A DNA stretch of 33,295 nt from positions 1 through 33,295 of the forward strand of contig CAYPZL010000045.1 in the NCBI GenBank assembly GCA_964415045.1. Reading direction: 5' to 3'. Position 1 is the first letter of the stretch; each line of letters opens with the position of its first letter. The DNA is from CAYPZL01 sp964415045. GTDB lineage: Bacteria > Planctomycetota > Phycisphaerae > Sedimentisphaerales > Anaerobacaceae. The position numbers and the translations under genes were made by a program. This document shows, piece after piece, positions 1 to 7,447 of this stretch. Below the pieces are notes generated by a model, which saw only the letters and a list, made by a program, of their open reading frames with translations, searched no databases and was not told the DNA's origin.

Positions 1-1
1 C

Positions 2-1009
2 AGAGCCTTTTCAATTCTCACCGGCATAGCCGGTGGATTACAGATTTATGTTCAGTTCCCATTCGGGAGCAAGCCCGAGACGGGACTGAGGACGGGTACC
101 GCCGCGCGCAGGTGCGGCGCGAAAGGAGCCGGTGTGCACGGCACACGCTACGCGACGAGACCAATAATCAATAGTAAATCATCCTTACTCAATTCCAACG
201 CCGGCCGACGCTTCGACACCGACACCGGACTCTACTACTACCGAGCCCGCTACTACACCCCCTACATCGGAAGATTCCTCCAAACCGACCCTGCTGGAGA
301 CGGTATGAACCGGTATGCCTACTGTCGGAATAATCCAGCGGCGTTTACTGATCCCAGTGGCCTAACGCCCAAGTACCTCGGCTACTCGGTTCGATTGAAT
401 ACGATATGCTGGCCGGGAGAGGGAATGCGTGCGTATGGTATCGTTACGACTATTCGCTGGAAGGATGACGGAGACGAATACTGTAGAGACTTCTATAGTC
501 CGACTTGGGAGGCTTGGGTAAGTTCGATGGCAAGCGATCATTCCTATACACAGCTTTTTATCGATCCGAAGAAAAGCGGCCCCGGCTGGGAGTTGATAGA
601 CGAAAAGAACTCCACTTCAGACCTGGCGAAAAGGGAGGCATATTGGGCCGTGAGAGCGCTGGTGGAAACAACTATACTTCCTCGAGATGCGCTCCAGTAC
701 CTGATAGACCGCTCCATGCATATCCACGCATTGGGGCAGGTAGAGATAGAAAATGGCATGCGTTACGGAGGACTTAACAGGGTCAGGTGGTCGATGAATG
801 TCACGGGGAGATGGTCCTGTGACGCCTACAAGAAAAGGGGGGAAGAGTGGCCGCTGGTGATGAGCCCGATTGCAGGGCTCGCACACGAACTGATGCATGC
901 TTGGCTGACACACCGCCACAATGTTTCCAGCAGAATTGTACAGGAAGCGTACGCCATCGCAGTGCAAAACCTGGCCATGGATACCCTCCGTGGGTGGCAC
1001 CCGGAGTGA
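2..1009 (+). CDS. Rhs-family C-terminal fragment with HExxH metallopeptidase-like toxin domain (5' partial)
   Basis: This is the tail of an Rhs/YD-repeat protein. Codons around 190-360 encode the Rhs core signature (GRRFDTDTGLYYYRARYY, then IGRFLQTDP, NRYAY and DPSGL), which in this family marks the junction to a variable C-terminal toxin. The following ~215 residues are unique and contain HELMH at 884-898, a zincin HExxH motif. A glutamate in the downstream QEAYAIAVQN helix could be the third zinc ligand. The frame is open to the left edge with no stop from position 2. A GTG at 134 is a possible internal start, but the stretch before the core does not look like Rhs repeats, so the gene is either cut by the window or recombined. 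A secreted or contact-delivered peptidase toxin is an inference. The TGA at 1007-1009 may be a nonsense change, because the same frame stays open and protein-like to 1114. Confidence 0.6.
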   Translation, partial: RAFSILTGIAGGLQIYVQFPFGSKPETGLRTGTAARRCGAKGAGVHGTRYATRPIINSKSSLLNSNAGRRFDTDTGLYYYRARYYTPYIGRFLQTDPAGDGMNRYAYCRNNPAAFTDPSGLTPKYLGYSVRLNTICWPGEGMRAYGIVTTIRWKDDGDEYCRDFYSPTWEAWVSSMASDHSYTQLFIDPKKSGPGWELIDEKNSTSDLAKREAYWAVRALVETTILPRDALQYLIDRSMHIHALGQVEIENGMRYGGLNRVRWSMNVTGRWSCDAYKKRGEEWPLVMSPIAGLAHELMHAWLTHRHNVSSRIVQEAYAIAVQNLAMDTLRGWHPE

Positions 1010-1114
1010 TATGACGACACGTACGGCTGGGGGGACTATGATTGCCATAGGCCAAATCCCTATGGCGGATGGGTGCTAGGCCGGCGGGGAGGCTTAGATT
1101 GGTATCCGGAGTAG
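1010..1114 (+). pseudogene. Possible read-through extension of the Rhs toxin tail
   Basis: In the same frame as the Rhs toxin, the 34 codons after TGA (1007-1009) run without a stop to TAG at 1112-1114. The translation is rich in Tyr, Trp, Gly and Asp, ending in LDWYPE, which echoes the GWHPE just before the TGA. This suggests the original toxin was longer and a Trp codon (TGG) became TGA. Chance openness over 34 codons is not negligible, so this is suggestive only. The stretch also holds an 8-bp inverted repeat, GCCATAGG at 1044-1051 and CCTATGGC at 1059-1066. Confidence 0.3.
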
Positions 1115-1189
1115 TCGCAACGGACGGTTACTGTATAGCAGCCGATGGGCGAGAAGTCATCGTGATATGCAGGCAAAGGAGACTGGGCA

Positions 1190-3013
1190 ATGGATGGTCG
1201 GGCATACTTAGCTGTCGCATTGAGCCTTTGGGTATCGGTGCTATCGAGTGGTACACAGGCTCCAAACAGGAGGCCAGCGGAGGCAGACGCGGAGATTCCG
1301 GGCCTTTCCATTACTCTCGGCACGCTATCAATCACGAGCGAGAAGGTGATTTTGCGATGCGAGATCAGGAATGATAGCGAGGATGATGTTTGGATATACG
1401 CGGAGGGACCGGAAGATCGCCGTCTGCCTCGAACAAAGAGAAGCGTGGTATTCGTGGGCACTGACGGCGGAACGTTGATGGTTCTCAGGCGGATGAAGCG
1501 CCCTGTTTACAATGAGCCCCCAACAGGGCCTTTCCTGGAGCCTTCGGCTGCGTACAGGCGTTTGCGGGCCGGACAGTGCCGCGCGGAAAGTATGTCGGCT
1601 GAGTTGCCGATCGACGACTGGCTCGACATGATCGACCGAGGTTTTACGCAAGCGACAGACTCAGGCGTGCGTACCACCGAGCGGCTTGTCTTCGAGATAG
1701 GCTGCTACACGGCGCGGAGTCTCAAGACACTTATGACTTATCGGCGCGCCTGGTTCGAGGAATCGGGTGATGAGGTCAGGGTCTCTGAAAGCAACTGGTC
1801 CCGTGAGCGCGCGATCAGACTTGAGGTCGAGGGCGTTACGATCCCGTACGAAACGTGGGTCGCCGTCGGCACTCGCAAGCGGATGCGTGCCCCGCAACAA
1901 GTCCTTGAGGACATGTTCTACCGTTTCTCACTTGGCTTGGAAGAATACCGCGTAGCCCAACGGCTCTTCGCCATCGATGAATCCTTGCTGAACGCAAAGG
2001 GCCGGCAGATGAGAGATATGTATGTCCAGGTCGCCGAGGGTAAGCTCACTTCTGCCGAGTTGGTTCGAGATCTGCACGCGATTGGCAGTGAAGGCGAACG
2101 GGAGCAGTTGCTCGGTGAACTTGAGCGGGCGCAGGCCGCAGCAGACCAGGAAATACAGTCGCAGGTCGCTGACCTGCTGGGCCGCGCCAAACGCCTTGAT
2201 GGTCCGGCCGAAGGCCTGAAGGCTCTCGACCTGCTCCGTGAGGTGCTGGCCATAGACCCGTCTCACGACGAGACCTTTGATCTGATGGAGAAGATCAGTG
2301 CGTACTATCGAGGGAAGATCAGGGCCAATTCGATAGGCATGGAATTGGTTTGGATTCCCGCCGGTGAGTTCGTCATGGGCAAGGAAGGCCATCTCGAATT
2401 ACCACGCCACACGGTGAGAATCAGCGGAGGCTTCTGGATGGGCATTCGTGAGGTCACTTGCGGCGAATATCAAGCGATCATGGGTGAGAACGCCAATGCG
2501 GCCGACGCGACCGCAACCGCTGTGCGAGACGTATCGTGGCATGATGCACAGGAGTTTTGTCGCCGGCTGGGCGAGAAGGAGGGCAGAAGCTATCGGCTGC
2601 CGACCGAGGCGGAGTGGGAATATGCGTGCCGGGCAGGCACGTCCACGGATTACTGGTGGGGTGACGATCCCGAAGCGGACCCATGTACGCCCAACCCCTT
2701 TGGTCTGCTCGCCATGCATCGCGGGGTGGCCGAGTGGTGCCAGGATGTAGCTGGTCCTGCGTACTACGTTGCGAGCCCAACATTGGATCCGCAGGGACCG
2801 TTTGATGAAAACCGAAGGGTCCGCGTCTTTCGCGGGGGACGTCGATCTGCGCGGTATGCCGGCAACAAATACCCTTCTTACTATTGTGACGCAACGGGCC
2901 CCGAAGCAAAGTATGACAACTTAGGCTTCCGTGTCGTGCTGGAATGTTCCCATGCTCTGGATCAGCAGTCACTAATCTCGACATGTGAAGCGCCGGATTG
3001 CCAAGGCCTATGA
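1190..3013 (+). CDS. Exported SUMF1/FGE-sulfatase-domain protein
   Basis: The 607-residue protein starts with a likely Sec signal peptide (residues 1-24, hydrophobic AYLAVALSLWVSVLSS). ATG 1190 has a good Shine-Dalgarno, AGGAG, about 8 nt upstream. Residues ~35-75 look like an Ig-like or CARDB-type beta domain. Residues ~210-375 are helical and charged, with TPR-like character. The C-terminal ~378-590 is a formylglycine-generating-enzyme-like (SUMF1) fold: GMELVWIPAGEFVMG, then REVTCGEYQAIMG, SWHDAQEFCRRL, YRLPTEAEWEYACRAGT, VAEWCQD, VFRGG and NLGFRVVLE. The cysteine pair of catalytic FGE after the RGG motif is not present in the usual arrangement, so a binding or structural role is more likely than sulfatase maturation. 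It follows the Rhs toxin tail by 180 bp on the same strand. An immunity or partner role is possible but unproven. Confidence 0.85.
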   Translation: MDGRAYLAVALSLWVSVLSSGTQAPNRRPAEADAEIPGLSITLGTLSITSEKVILRCEIRNDSEDDVWIYAEGPEDRRLPRTKRSVVFVGTDGGTLMVLRRMKRPVYNEPPTGPFLEPSAAYRRLRAGQCRAESMSAELPIDDWLDMIDRGFTQATDSGVRTTERLVFEIGCYTARSLKTLMTYRRAWFEESGDEVRVSESNWSRERAIRLEVEGVTIPYETWVAVGTRKRMRAPQQVLEDMFYRFSLGLEEYRVAQRLFAIDESLLNAKGRQMRDMYVQVAEGKLTSAELVRDLHAIGSEGEREQLLGELERAQAAADQEIQSQVADLLGRAKRLDGPAEGLKALDLLREVLAIDPSHDETFDLMEKISAYYRGKIRANSIGMELVWIPAGEFVMGKEGHLELPRHTVRISGGFWMGIREVTCGEYQAIMGENANAADATATAVRDVSWHDAQEFCRRLGEKEGRSYRLPTEAEWEYACRAGTSTDYWWGDDPEADPCTPNPFGLLAMHRGVAEWCQDVAGPAYYVASPTLDPQGPFDENRRVRVFRGGRRSARYAGNKYPSYYCDATGPEAKYDNLGFRVVLECSHALDQQSLISTCEAPDCQGL

Positions 3014-3347
3014 CGGGGGAAAACCGGGGACAGTCACGAATGGCGGTCCGTTAAGGATATCAAAGAAAGAGGGGCGCATTAAGACGCCAAGTGCAACAAG
3101 GTCGGTAGTGACCATAGCGAGCCGACCGGTAAGTACTTCTGGTTCTGATCTCTGGGGGCTCTGCCCCCAGGCCCCCGGGATTTTCCGCATTGGACCAGAG
3201 ACAGGATAGAGGGTCAGGCGACGTGGTATAGAGACAACGTCGCCCCTGCCCCTGGATCGTGACAGCGCTCGGGTTGCCTCCCGGCAGCGCCCTATCCTCC
3301 GCCACGACGTGTTCAGTGTATCAACGCCTGGCCGGCGAGGGCAAGGG
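3014..3347. other. Gene-poor intergenic stretch with inverted repeats
   Basis: No convincing gene is seen. The stretch contains a GC-rich hairpin, CTGGGGGC-TCT-GCCCCCAG (about 3151-3170), followed by GGCCCCCGGGATTTT, which could act as a terminator for the SUMF1-domain gene. A second inverted repeat is GGCGACGT (3217-3224) with ACGTCGCC (3237-3244). The right part borders the decayed IS30 transposase and may include the outer end of that insertion sequence, but no terminal repeat could be paired. Confidence 0.4.
3151..3187 (+). terminator. Possible terminator after the SUMF1-domain gene
   Basis: An 8-bp GC-only stem (CTGGGGGC/GCCCCCAG) with a 3-nt loop is followed about 11 nt later by ATTTT. 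The U-tract is not directly adjacent, so this may instead be a REP-like palindrome. Confidence 0.3.
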
Positions 3348-3656
3348 CTATCCCGGCGGTCTGGGATGGAAAACCTCGAAGGGGCTTCGGAAGCCGAGGC
3401 ACTTCCGGGGCCGGTGGTTCAACGCGCGGACATGGGCTTGGAGTTGCCGGTCCGTGACTTTCGCCAGATCGGTGGCCTTGGGCAGGTACTGACGTAAGAG
3501 TCCGTTGGTGTTCTCATTGGTTCCCCGTTCCCAGGAGTGGTACGGATGGGCGAAGTAGATCGGCAGGTCGAGTTTGCGTTCCAGTTCGAGGGGCCGGGCG
3601 AACTCGCGGCCGTTGTCCAGGGTCAGGCTCCGGCGTTTCTCGACGGGCAGTCTACG
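3348..3656 (-). pseudogene. IS30-family transposase, C-terminal remnant
   Basis: Reading the minus strand from about 3656 to the TAG at 3348-3350 gives ~102 residues matching the C-terminal catalytic core of IS30-family transposases. The signature pieces are SLTLDNGREFA (second catalytic Asp), YFAHPYHSWERGTNENTNGL (catalytic Glu in the RGTNENTNGLLRQY context), then NHRPRKCLGFRSPFEVF. The natural C-terminus is present. The N-terminal helix-turn-helix and first catalytic Asp are missing, because homology stops near 3656 and the sequence beyond is unrelated. It is therefore an inactive 5'-truncated relic, showing that this stretch has been an insertion and deletion hotspot. Confidence 0.85.
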
Positions 3657-4047
3657 AATCGGCCGATTGAGAGCCAGCCCTGAGCTTGTGAGGGCAAGAT
3701 GACTGGCGTAAGAGCGAAAATCTGCATCATTGAGGACAGATCACCGGTCGAGGTGCGTCGAAAAACTACCGAACTCCTCGATTTTAGGCCAATCAACGTG
3801 TCTTCGGGGCTTTCTGGGAGGCGTATTGGCCGTGTTGGTGACCGGCCGTATTGAAATCGAGGCCCCGATTGTGGTATTATTGACGTTCGTGCAGGAGTAG
3901 CAGTTATGGCGTTAAATGGCAAATCCCGGTAAAAGAGAAGTTTGATGAATTCAAAGAACGAAATGCACACTAGATAGCATGTCACACTTTGGACAGATGC
4001 TCTTCGGGGGGCTCTTGTGCCCGGTATTCACCGTTGAATTACTATCT
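3657..4047. other. 391 bp without a recognisable gene
   Basis: The stretch is lower in GC than its surroundings. Neither strand gives a recognisable protein. It joins the breakpoint of the IS30 relic to the solo repeat end upstream of the gene at 4078, so it is probably debris of insertions and deletions. No clear promoter pair was found. Confidence 0.5.
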
Positions 4048-4076
4048 GAACTTTTGCAAAATGGAGATTAGGCTTA
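4048..4076 (+). repeat. Solo end of the palindromic element (copy 3)
   Basis: Twenty-nine bases match the terminal repeat of the element at 13864-14038 at 27 of 29 positions. The two differences are the ones that also separate the copy at 33256. The match continues with TAT, the bases that follow the reverse complement of the right arm, so it resembles a right end in reverse orientation. No partner arm was found nearby. The repeat ends one base before the ATG at 4078 and supplies the GGAG (4063-4066) that would serve as its Shine-Dalgarno. Confidence 0.85.
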
Positions 4077-4077
4077 T

Positions 4078-5208
4078 ATGAGAATCACGGTTGCACTTCA
4101 GTTGGCACTGTTATTGACGGCGTTCGGCACGGCTCGGGCCTCCGAGGGTTTTCCGGCCTTCACATGGGACCGTGTGCCGCTCTACGCACATCTCGGCATA
4201 GGGGACGGGCTCGATCCAAACCAGTGCAACTTCCTCGCCGACCATTTCAGCCTCATCACATTCACCGGCGGAGTCGTCCACATGGGCAGTGTCGAGCCGA
4301 AGATCGCCGCCGCCGCCCGAACCATCAAGAAACGCAACCCCGCCGCCAAAGTCCTGTTCTACTGGGCCTCTGACATGCCGAAAAAGCAGTGGAAGATCTC
4401 CAACGCCACATTCCCCAAAGACGGCATCCTAACCTCTCCCGGGCAGGGCAAGAACGCCAGACGCAACTTCAACGTCTGCCGCCCGGACGTACGTAACTGG
4501 TGGTCCGACATCGCCGCAAAGGCCGTAAACGACTACTCGTGCGACGGCATCTTCGTCGACGGCGCCACCGCCGGTCGCCCCGACGGCCCCTGGAGCCGCC
4601 AGTTCGGAAAGGAAAAGGCCGCCGAAATGGACCAGGCCGTCTTCGCCATGCTGCGACAGGCACGCGAAAAAATGGGCCCCGGCAAGCTTATCATCTTCAA
4701 TCCCCTTCACGGCCAATCCGAAAAACAGCCCCCACTCGGCGAGCAGTACCTGCCAGTAACCGACGGCGCAATGATGGACGACTTCGACCGAGCGGCAAAC
4801 GTCAGACAGCAGAGCAAGGAATACCTTGTCAACGAACTCGAACAGATGCGCAAGTCCGCCAAAGCCGGTAAGGTCATCGTCTTCAAGGCCTGGCCCGGCT
4901 TCACCTGGTGGAGTGACAAGGAAATCATGAAAAAGCCCCACGCCCAACAGTACCGCGTTGCCGCCGAGCGAATCACGTTCCCCCTGGCCTGCTTCCTCGT
5001 GGCCGCCGAGGAAAACTGCTATTTCTGCTACACATGGGGCTGGCTCGGCAAGTACGGCACCTTCGACTGGTATCCCGAGTTCGACAAGCCGCTCGGACCG
5101 CCCGCCGGCGAGCCCATCCGAAAGGGCTGGACCTACCAGCGACAATTCGCCCACGCGTCCGTCTCCGTCGACCTGGAAAACAAGACCGCATCAATAGACT
5201 GGAAATAG
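4078..5208 (+). CDS. Exported putative glycoside hydrolase-like TIM-barrel protein
   Basis: The 376-residue protein begins with a clear Sec signal peptide (MRITVALQLALLLTAFGTARA, cleavage near residue 21). The body resembles hypothetical glycosyl hydrolases with a TIM barrel: a strand and loop VPLYAHLGI near the start, FSLITFTGG, KVLFYWAS, a catalytic-looking DGIFVDGA around residue 160, then LIIFNPLH, DDFDRA and VIFKAWPGF. The closing segment, VDLENKTASIDW, is typical of the native end of this type. The substrate cannot be read. ATG 4078 sits directly after a mobile repeat end, whose GGAG lies 11 nt upstream, a slightly long spacing. No other upstream start exists in frame. The family assignment is from overall pattern and the substrate is unknown. 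Confidence 0.7.
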   Translation: MRITVALQLALLLTAFGTARASEGFPAFTWDRVPLYAHLGIGDGLDPNQCNFLADHFSLITFTGGVVHMGSVEPKIAAAARTIKKRNPAAKVLFYWASDMPKKQWKISNATFPKDGILTSPGQGKNARRNFNVCRPDVRNWWSDIAAKAVNDYSCDGIFVDGATAGRPDGPWSRQFGKEKAAEMDQAVFAMLRQAREKMGPGKLIIFNPLHGQSEKQPPLGEQYLPVTDGAMMDDFDRAANVRQQSKEYLVNELEQMRKSAKAGKVIVFKAWPGFTWWSDKEIMKKPHAQQYRVAAERITFPLACFLVAAEENCYFCYTWGWLGKYGTFDWYPEFDKPLGPPAGEPIRKGWTYQRQFAHASVSVDLENKTASIDWK

Positions 5209-5217
5209 CGTCCCGAC

Positions 5218-5345
5218 ACGCCGGTCCCATCGACTTCGCCCGCCAGGTCCAGCCCGTCTTCGACAGATACTGCGCGTCATGCCACAGCGGCCTCGACCCG
5301 GCGGCGGGAATCGATCTGTCGGCCGACAAGACGCGATTCTTCAAT
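5218..5345 (+). pseudogene. Fragment of a planctomycete-type cytochrome c (CxxCH) domain
   Basis: In a different frame from the gene ending at 5208, this piece encodes IDFARQVQPVFDRYCASCHSG followed by GIDLSADKTRFFN. The heme-binding CASCH lies at 5271-5285. It matches the start of the cytochrome c-like domain found in planctomycete PSD1/DUF1549-type and HzsA-like proteins. It has neither a start codon nor the rest of the protein, and it breaks off near 5345, where the antisense apiosidase-like gene begins. It is a relic left when the two flanking genes were brought together. Parent family HzsA-like versus PSD1-type is undecided. Confidence 0.65.
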
Positions 5346-7223
5346 AAGGACGAGTTTCAGGGCCCAGTCGATCTCCGATTTCTCGCTGCCGCGGGGGAAA
5401 GGGGGGAGGGGGATTTGGGCTTTTTCGTTGGGCGTCACCGTTTCGGCGGGGTGCCATTGGCCTTTGCGGGGGTTGAACCAGGTGGTTTTGTAGGCCGCGC
5501 CGGGAAGGGCGCCGGAGAGGGTGGCTCGGGGGCAGGCCATCTCGAAGTAGAGCATGAAGAGGTGCTTGTCGTCGGTTCGGACGGCGTAGGCCCAGCCGAC
5601 GAAGTCTCTCTCGGGCCCCGACCGGTGAGGCTCGAGAAGCTCGTTATGCGGGACGAGGTCCTGGTACTTGCGACCTTCGGACAGGATGAAGCGGGCTAAG
5701 TGCCTCATCTGGTCGGCCGAGTCCCAGCGGACGACCTCCCAGATGTGCGTCTTCGCCTCGGGCTCGACGTTTCCGCCCCACATGCCGCCGTCCCAGCCGC
5801 CGGCGCCGTAGATATGGCCTCCGAGGCCGCCGGAGAGGACGCTGCCATACATGGCCGAGCGGCAATAGAGGGCCGAGAGCAGGCTCCCGCCCGGCGCGCC
5901 GGCCTGCCCGACGGAGTTCATATCCTTCTCCCAGGCGGGCCGCTCCATGCCGGCGTAATAGGGCTCGCCGTTGATGGCAGGCACGGCCGGCTCGGTGCGG
6001 AAGATCTCGGTCAGCAGCGCGTAGCTGTTGTGCGTCCGCTGCCAGTTGCCGATCTGGTGGAAGGTGAGCCACTTCGCGTTGTCCGTGTGCCCGAAATTGC
6101 GCAGCGACGACGGATTGGAATTGCAGCTCACCGGCGTCCCGAACGGCGGCGGGCCGTACTCGTCGATGACCGCGTTGGCAGCCACGTTCCAGTCGGCCGA
6201 CGCGATGGTATTGCCGGGCGAGTCGAAATGGATCGGGCTAAAGAGGCACATGTTGGCCTGGTACCGGCTCCAGATGTACTGGATGTAGCGCGTGTACGAG
6301 GCGGGCCAGTCGTAGTACTTCTTCCAGGCCCGGCCGATGTCCCGGCGCGAGACCTCGATAAACGGCATGAACCCGTGGGCGTTGAGGTAGTCGATCTTGC
6401 GGTCGACGCTCTGGAAATACGCGGGGTTGATGCGATCCAGGTCGGGGAAGACCTCCTCGAAGCCGGGCACGCGACCGGGGAAGAAGAACGGCAGATTGCC
6501 CCGCTCGTCGTGCATGCCCTTGGCGCTGCGGGTCGGGGCCTGCTTCCAGGCCGAGCGCAGGACGGTGCCGTCGGCGGTGCGCAGGGTGGCGGGCCGGCCG
6601 TCGTTGGCCCAGTTGGGAAAGGCCGCGATCATGGCGATGCAGTTGTAGCCCTGCTGCTTGCGAAAGCGCACGTAGTCCTGGAAGCCCGCGTCGGGGCCGG
6701 GCGGCAGGGGCTCGCCTGCGTCGCGCCACGGATAGCGGAACGTCCCGACCGACCACCAGGTGTCGCCGAGCAGAAAGTACGGCGTGCCGTCGGCGTACTC
6801 GAAGGCGTGGCCGTTGGCCGTGGCGCGGACCATCCCGCGCCGACAGGGATTTTCGGCCTTCTCGGCCGCCGACCAGGCGACGGCGTGAAACGTGCCCTCG
6901 CGACCGTTCAGGCCCGCGTCGTCCTGGTTCGAGCCGCTGACCCAGCGCCACTCGCCCGGCGCGGTCGCCAGGACGCGGACGCGGTAGGTCTTGCCACCGT
7001 CCCAGAAGCCATAACAGCGCTTCGCGAATCCCGGCCCCGTCAAATCCACCCAGACGGCCACCTGCGTGTAGGGATTCTCATAGTCGCCGCGGGCCTCCAG
7101 GGTTATCTCGACCTTCTCCCAGACGTGACGGGCCGATGCGTCCGTTGCCGGGGCCGCCGACAATCCAAACACCGTGACAAGCCACAGCCATACGATCGTG
7201 GTACGCGCAGCACGTTTCTTCAT
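5277..7223 (-). CDS. Exported DUF5060 / apiosidase-like (DUF4038) glycosidase
   Basis: The start ATG at 7223 has GAGGG a few bases upstream and opens a Sec signal peptide (MKKRAARTTIVWLWLVTVFGLSAAPATDA). Domain order: an N-terminal beta domain of DUF5060 type (residues ~30-140, VWEKVEITL to GEWRWVSGSN); an apiosidase-like TIM barrel (~150-520, FLLGDTWW, GYNCIAM, FIEVSRRDIG, FSPIHFDSPG, AINGEPYY with a likely catalytic Glu); and a C-terminal domain resembling the putative collagen-binding domain of collagenase-like proteins (LYFEMA, TTWFNPRKGQW). The native end should be near DWALKLVLIEE (about 5340). The last ~20 codons to the TGA at 5277 are antisense to the cytochrome c relic, so the C-terminus has been altered by the junction. 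The likely role is cleavage of a plant-type or sulfated polysaccharide outside the cytoplasm. The substrate is not readable. Confidence 0.85.
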   Translation of the reverse strand: MKKRAARTTIVWLWLVTVFGLSAAPATDASARHVWEKVEITLEARGDYENPYTQVAVWVDLTGPGFAKRCYGFWDGGKTYRVRVLATAPGEWRWVSGSNQDDAGLNGREGTFHAVAWSAAEKAENPCRRGMVRATANGHAFEYADGTPYFLLGDTWWSVGTFRYPWRDAGEPLPPGPDAGFQDYVRFRKQQGYNCIAMIAAFPNWANDGRPATLRTADGTVLRSAWKQAPTRSAKGMHDERGNLPFFFPGRVPGFEEVFPDLDRINPAYFQSVDRKIDYLNAHGFMPFIEVSRRDIGRAWKKYYDWPASYTRYIQYIWSRYQANMCLFSPIHFDSPGNTIASADWNVAANAVIDEYGPPPFGTPVSCNSNPSSLRNFGHTDNAKWLTFHQIGNWQRTHNSYALLTEIFRTEPAVPAINGEPYYAGMERPAWEKDMNSVGQAGAPGGSLLSALYCRSAMYGSVLSGGLGGHIYGAGGWDGGMWGGNVEPEAKTHIWEVVRWDSADQMRHLARFILSEGRKYQDLVPHNELLEPHRSGPERDFVGWAYAVRTDDKHLFMLYFEMACPRATLSGALPGAAYKTTWFNPRKGQWHPAETVTPNEKAQIPLPPFPRGSEKSEIDWALKLVLIEESRLVGRQIDSRRRVEAAVA

Positions 7224-7340
7224 AACGCCCTCACTGAGATCTTCGTATCTGTGAGCACAAACGCGTGGGTCAATCCCGGCGCGCCGGGACGGCCATCGCA
7301 CGGCCCTTCTGTAACGATGCTGACTTCTCTTTCTCTGCCC

Positions 7341-7393
7341 GGATGCTTCACTTCGTTCAGCATGACAACCCTTTGATGAGTTGAGACGGGGCA
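7341..7393 (+). repeat. Dispersed intergenic repeat, copy 1
   Basis: This ~53-bp segment contains GCTTCACTTCGTTCAGCATG and aligns over its whole length with 18992-19043. Its complement would read as the HAERSEAS peptide often seen in spurious intergenic translations. Here it lies in the divergent spacer between the apiosidase-like gene and ispG. Confidence 0.7.
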
Positions 7394-7412
7394 CCAACGC
7401 TGGCATTTTAGT

Positions 7413-7441
7413 TTGCCGGGCGAGGCAGGACAAGCTACAAT
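7413..7441 (+). promoter_or_regulatory. Sigma70-like promoter of ispG
   Basis: TTGCCG (7413-7418), a 17-bp spacer, and TACAAT (7436-7441). The expected transcription start, 6-8 nt after the -10 box, falls at about 7447-7449, on top of the GTG start codon at 7448, so the mRNA would be leaderless. Confidence 0.55.
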
Positions 7442-7447
7442 CGCGGG

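Noticed and set aside
60..133. End of a group II intron upstream of the Rhs fragment
   Set aside because: The region has some GC-rich inverted segments, but no recognisable domain V/VI structure could be traced.
5700..7376. Long open frame on the plus strand opposite the apiosidase-like gene
   Set aside because: Arg/Gly/Val-rich antisense shadow in GC-rich DNA, while the minus strand gives a coherent exported multi-domain protein.
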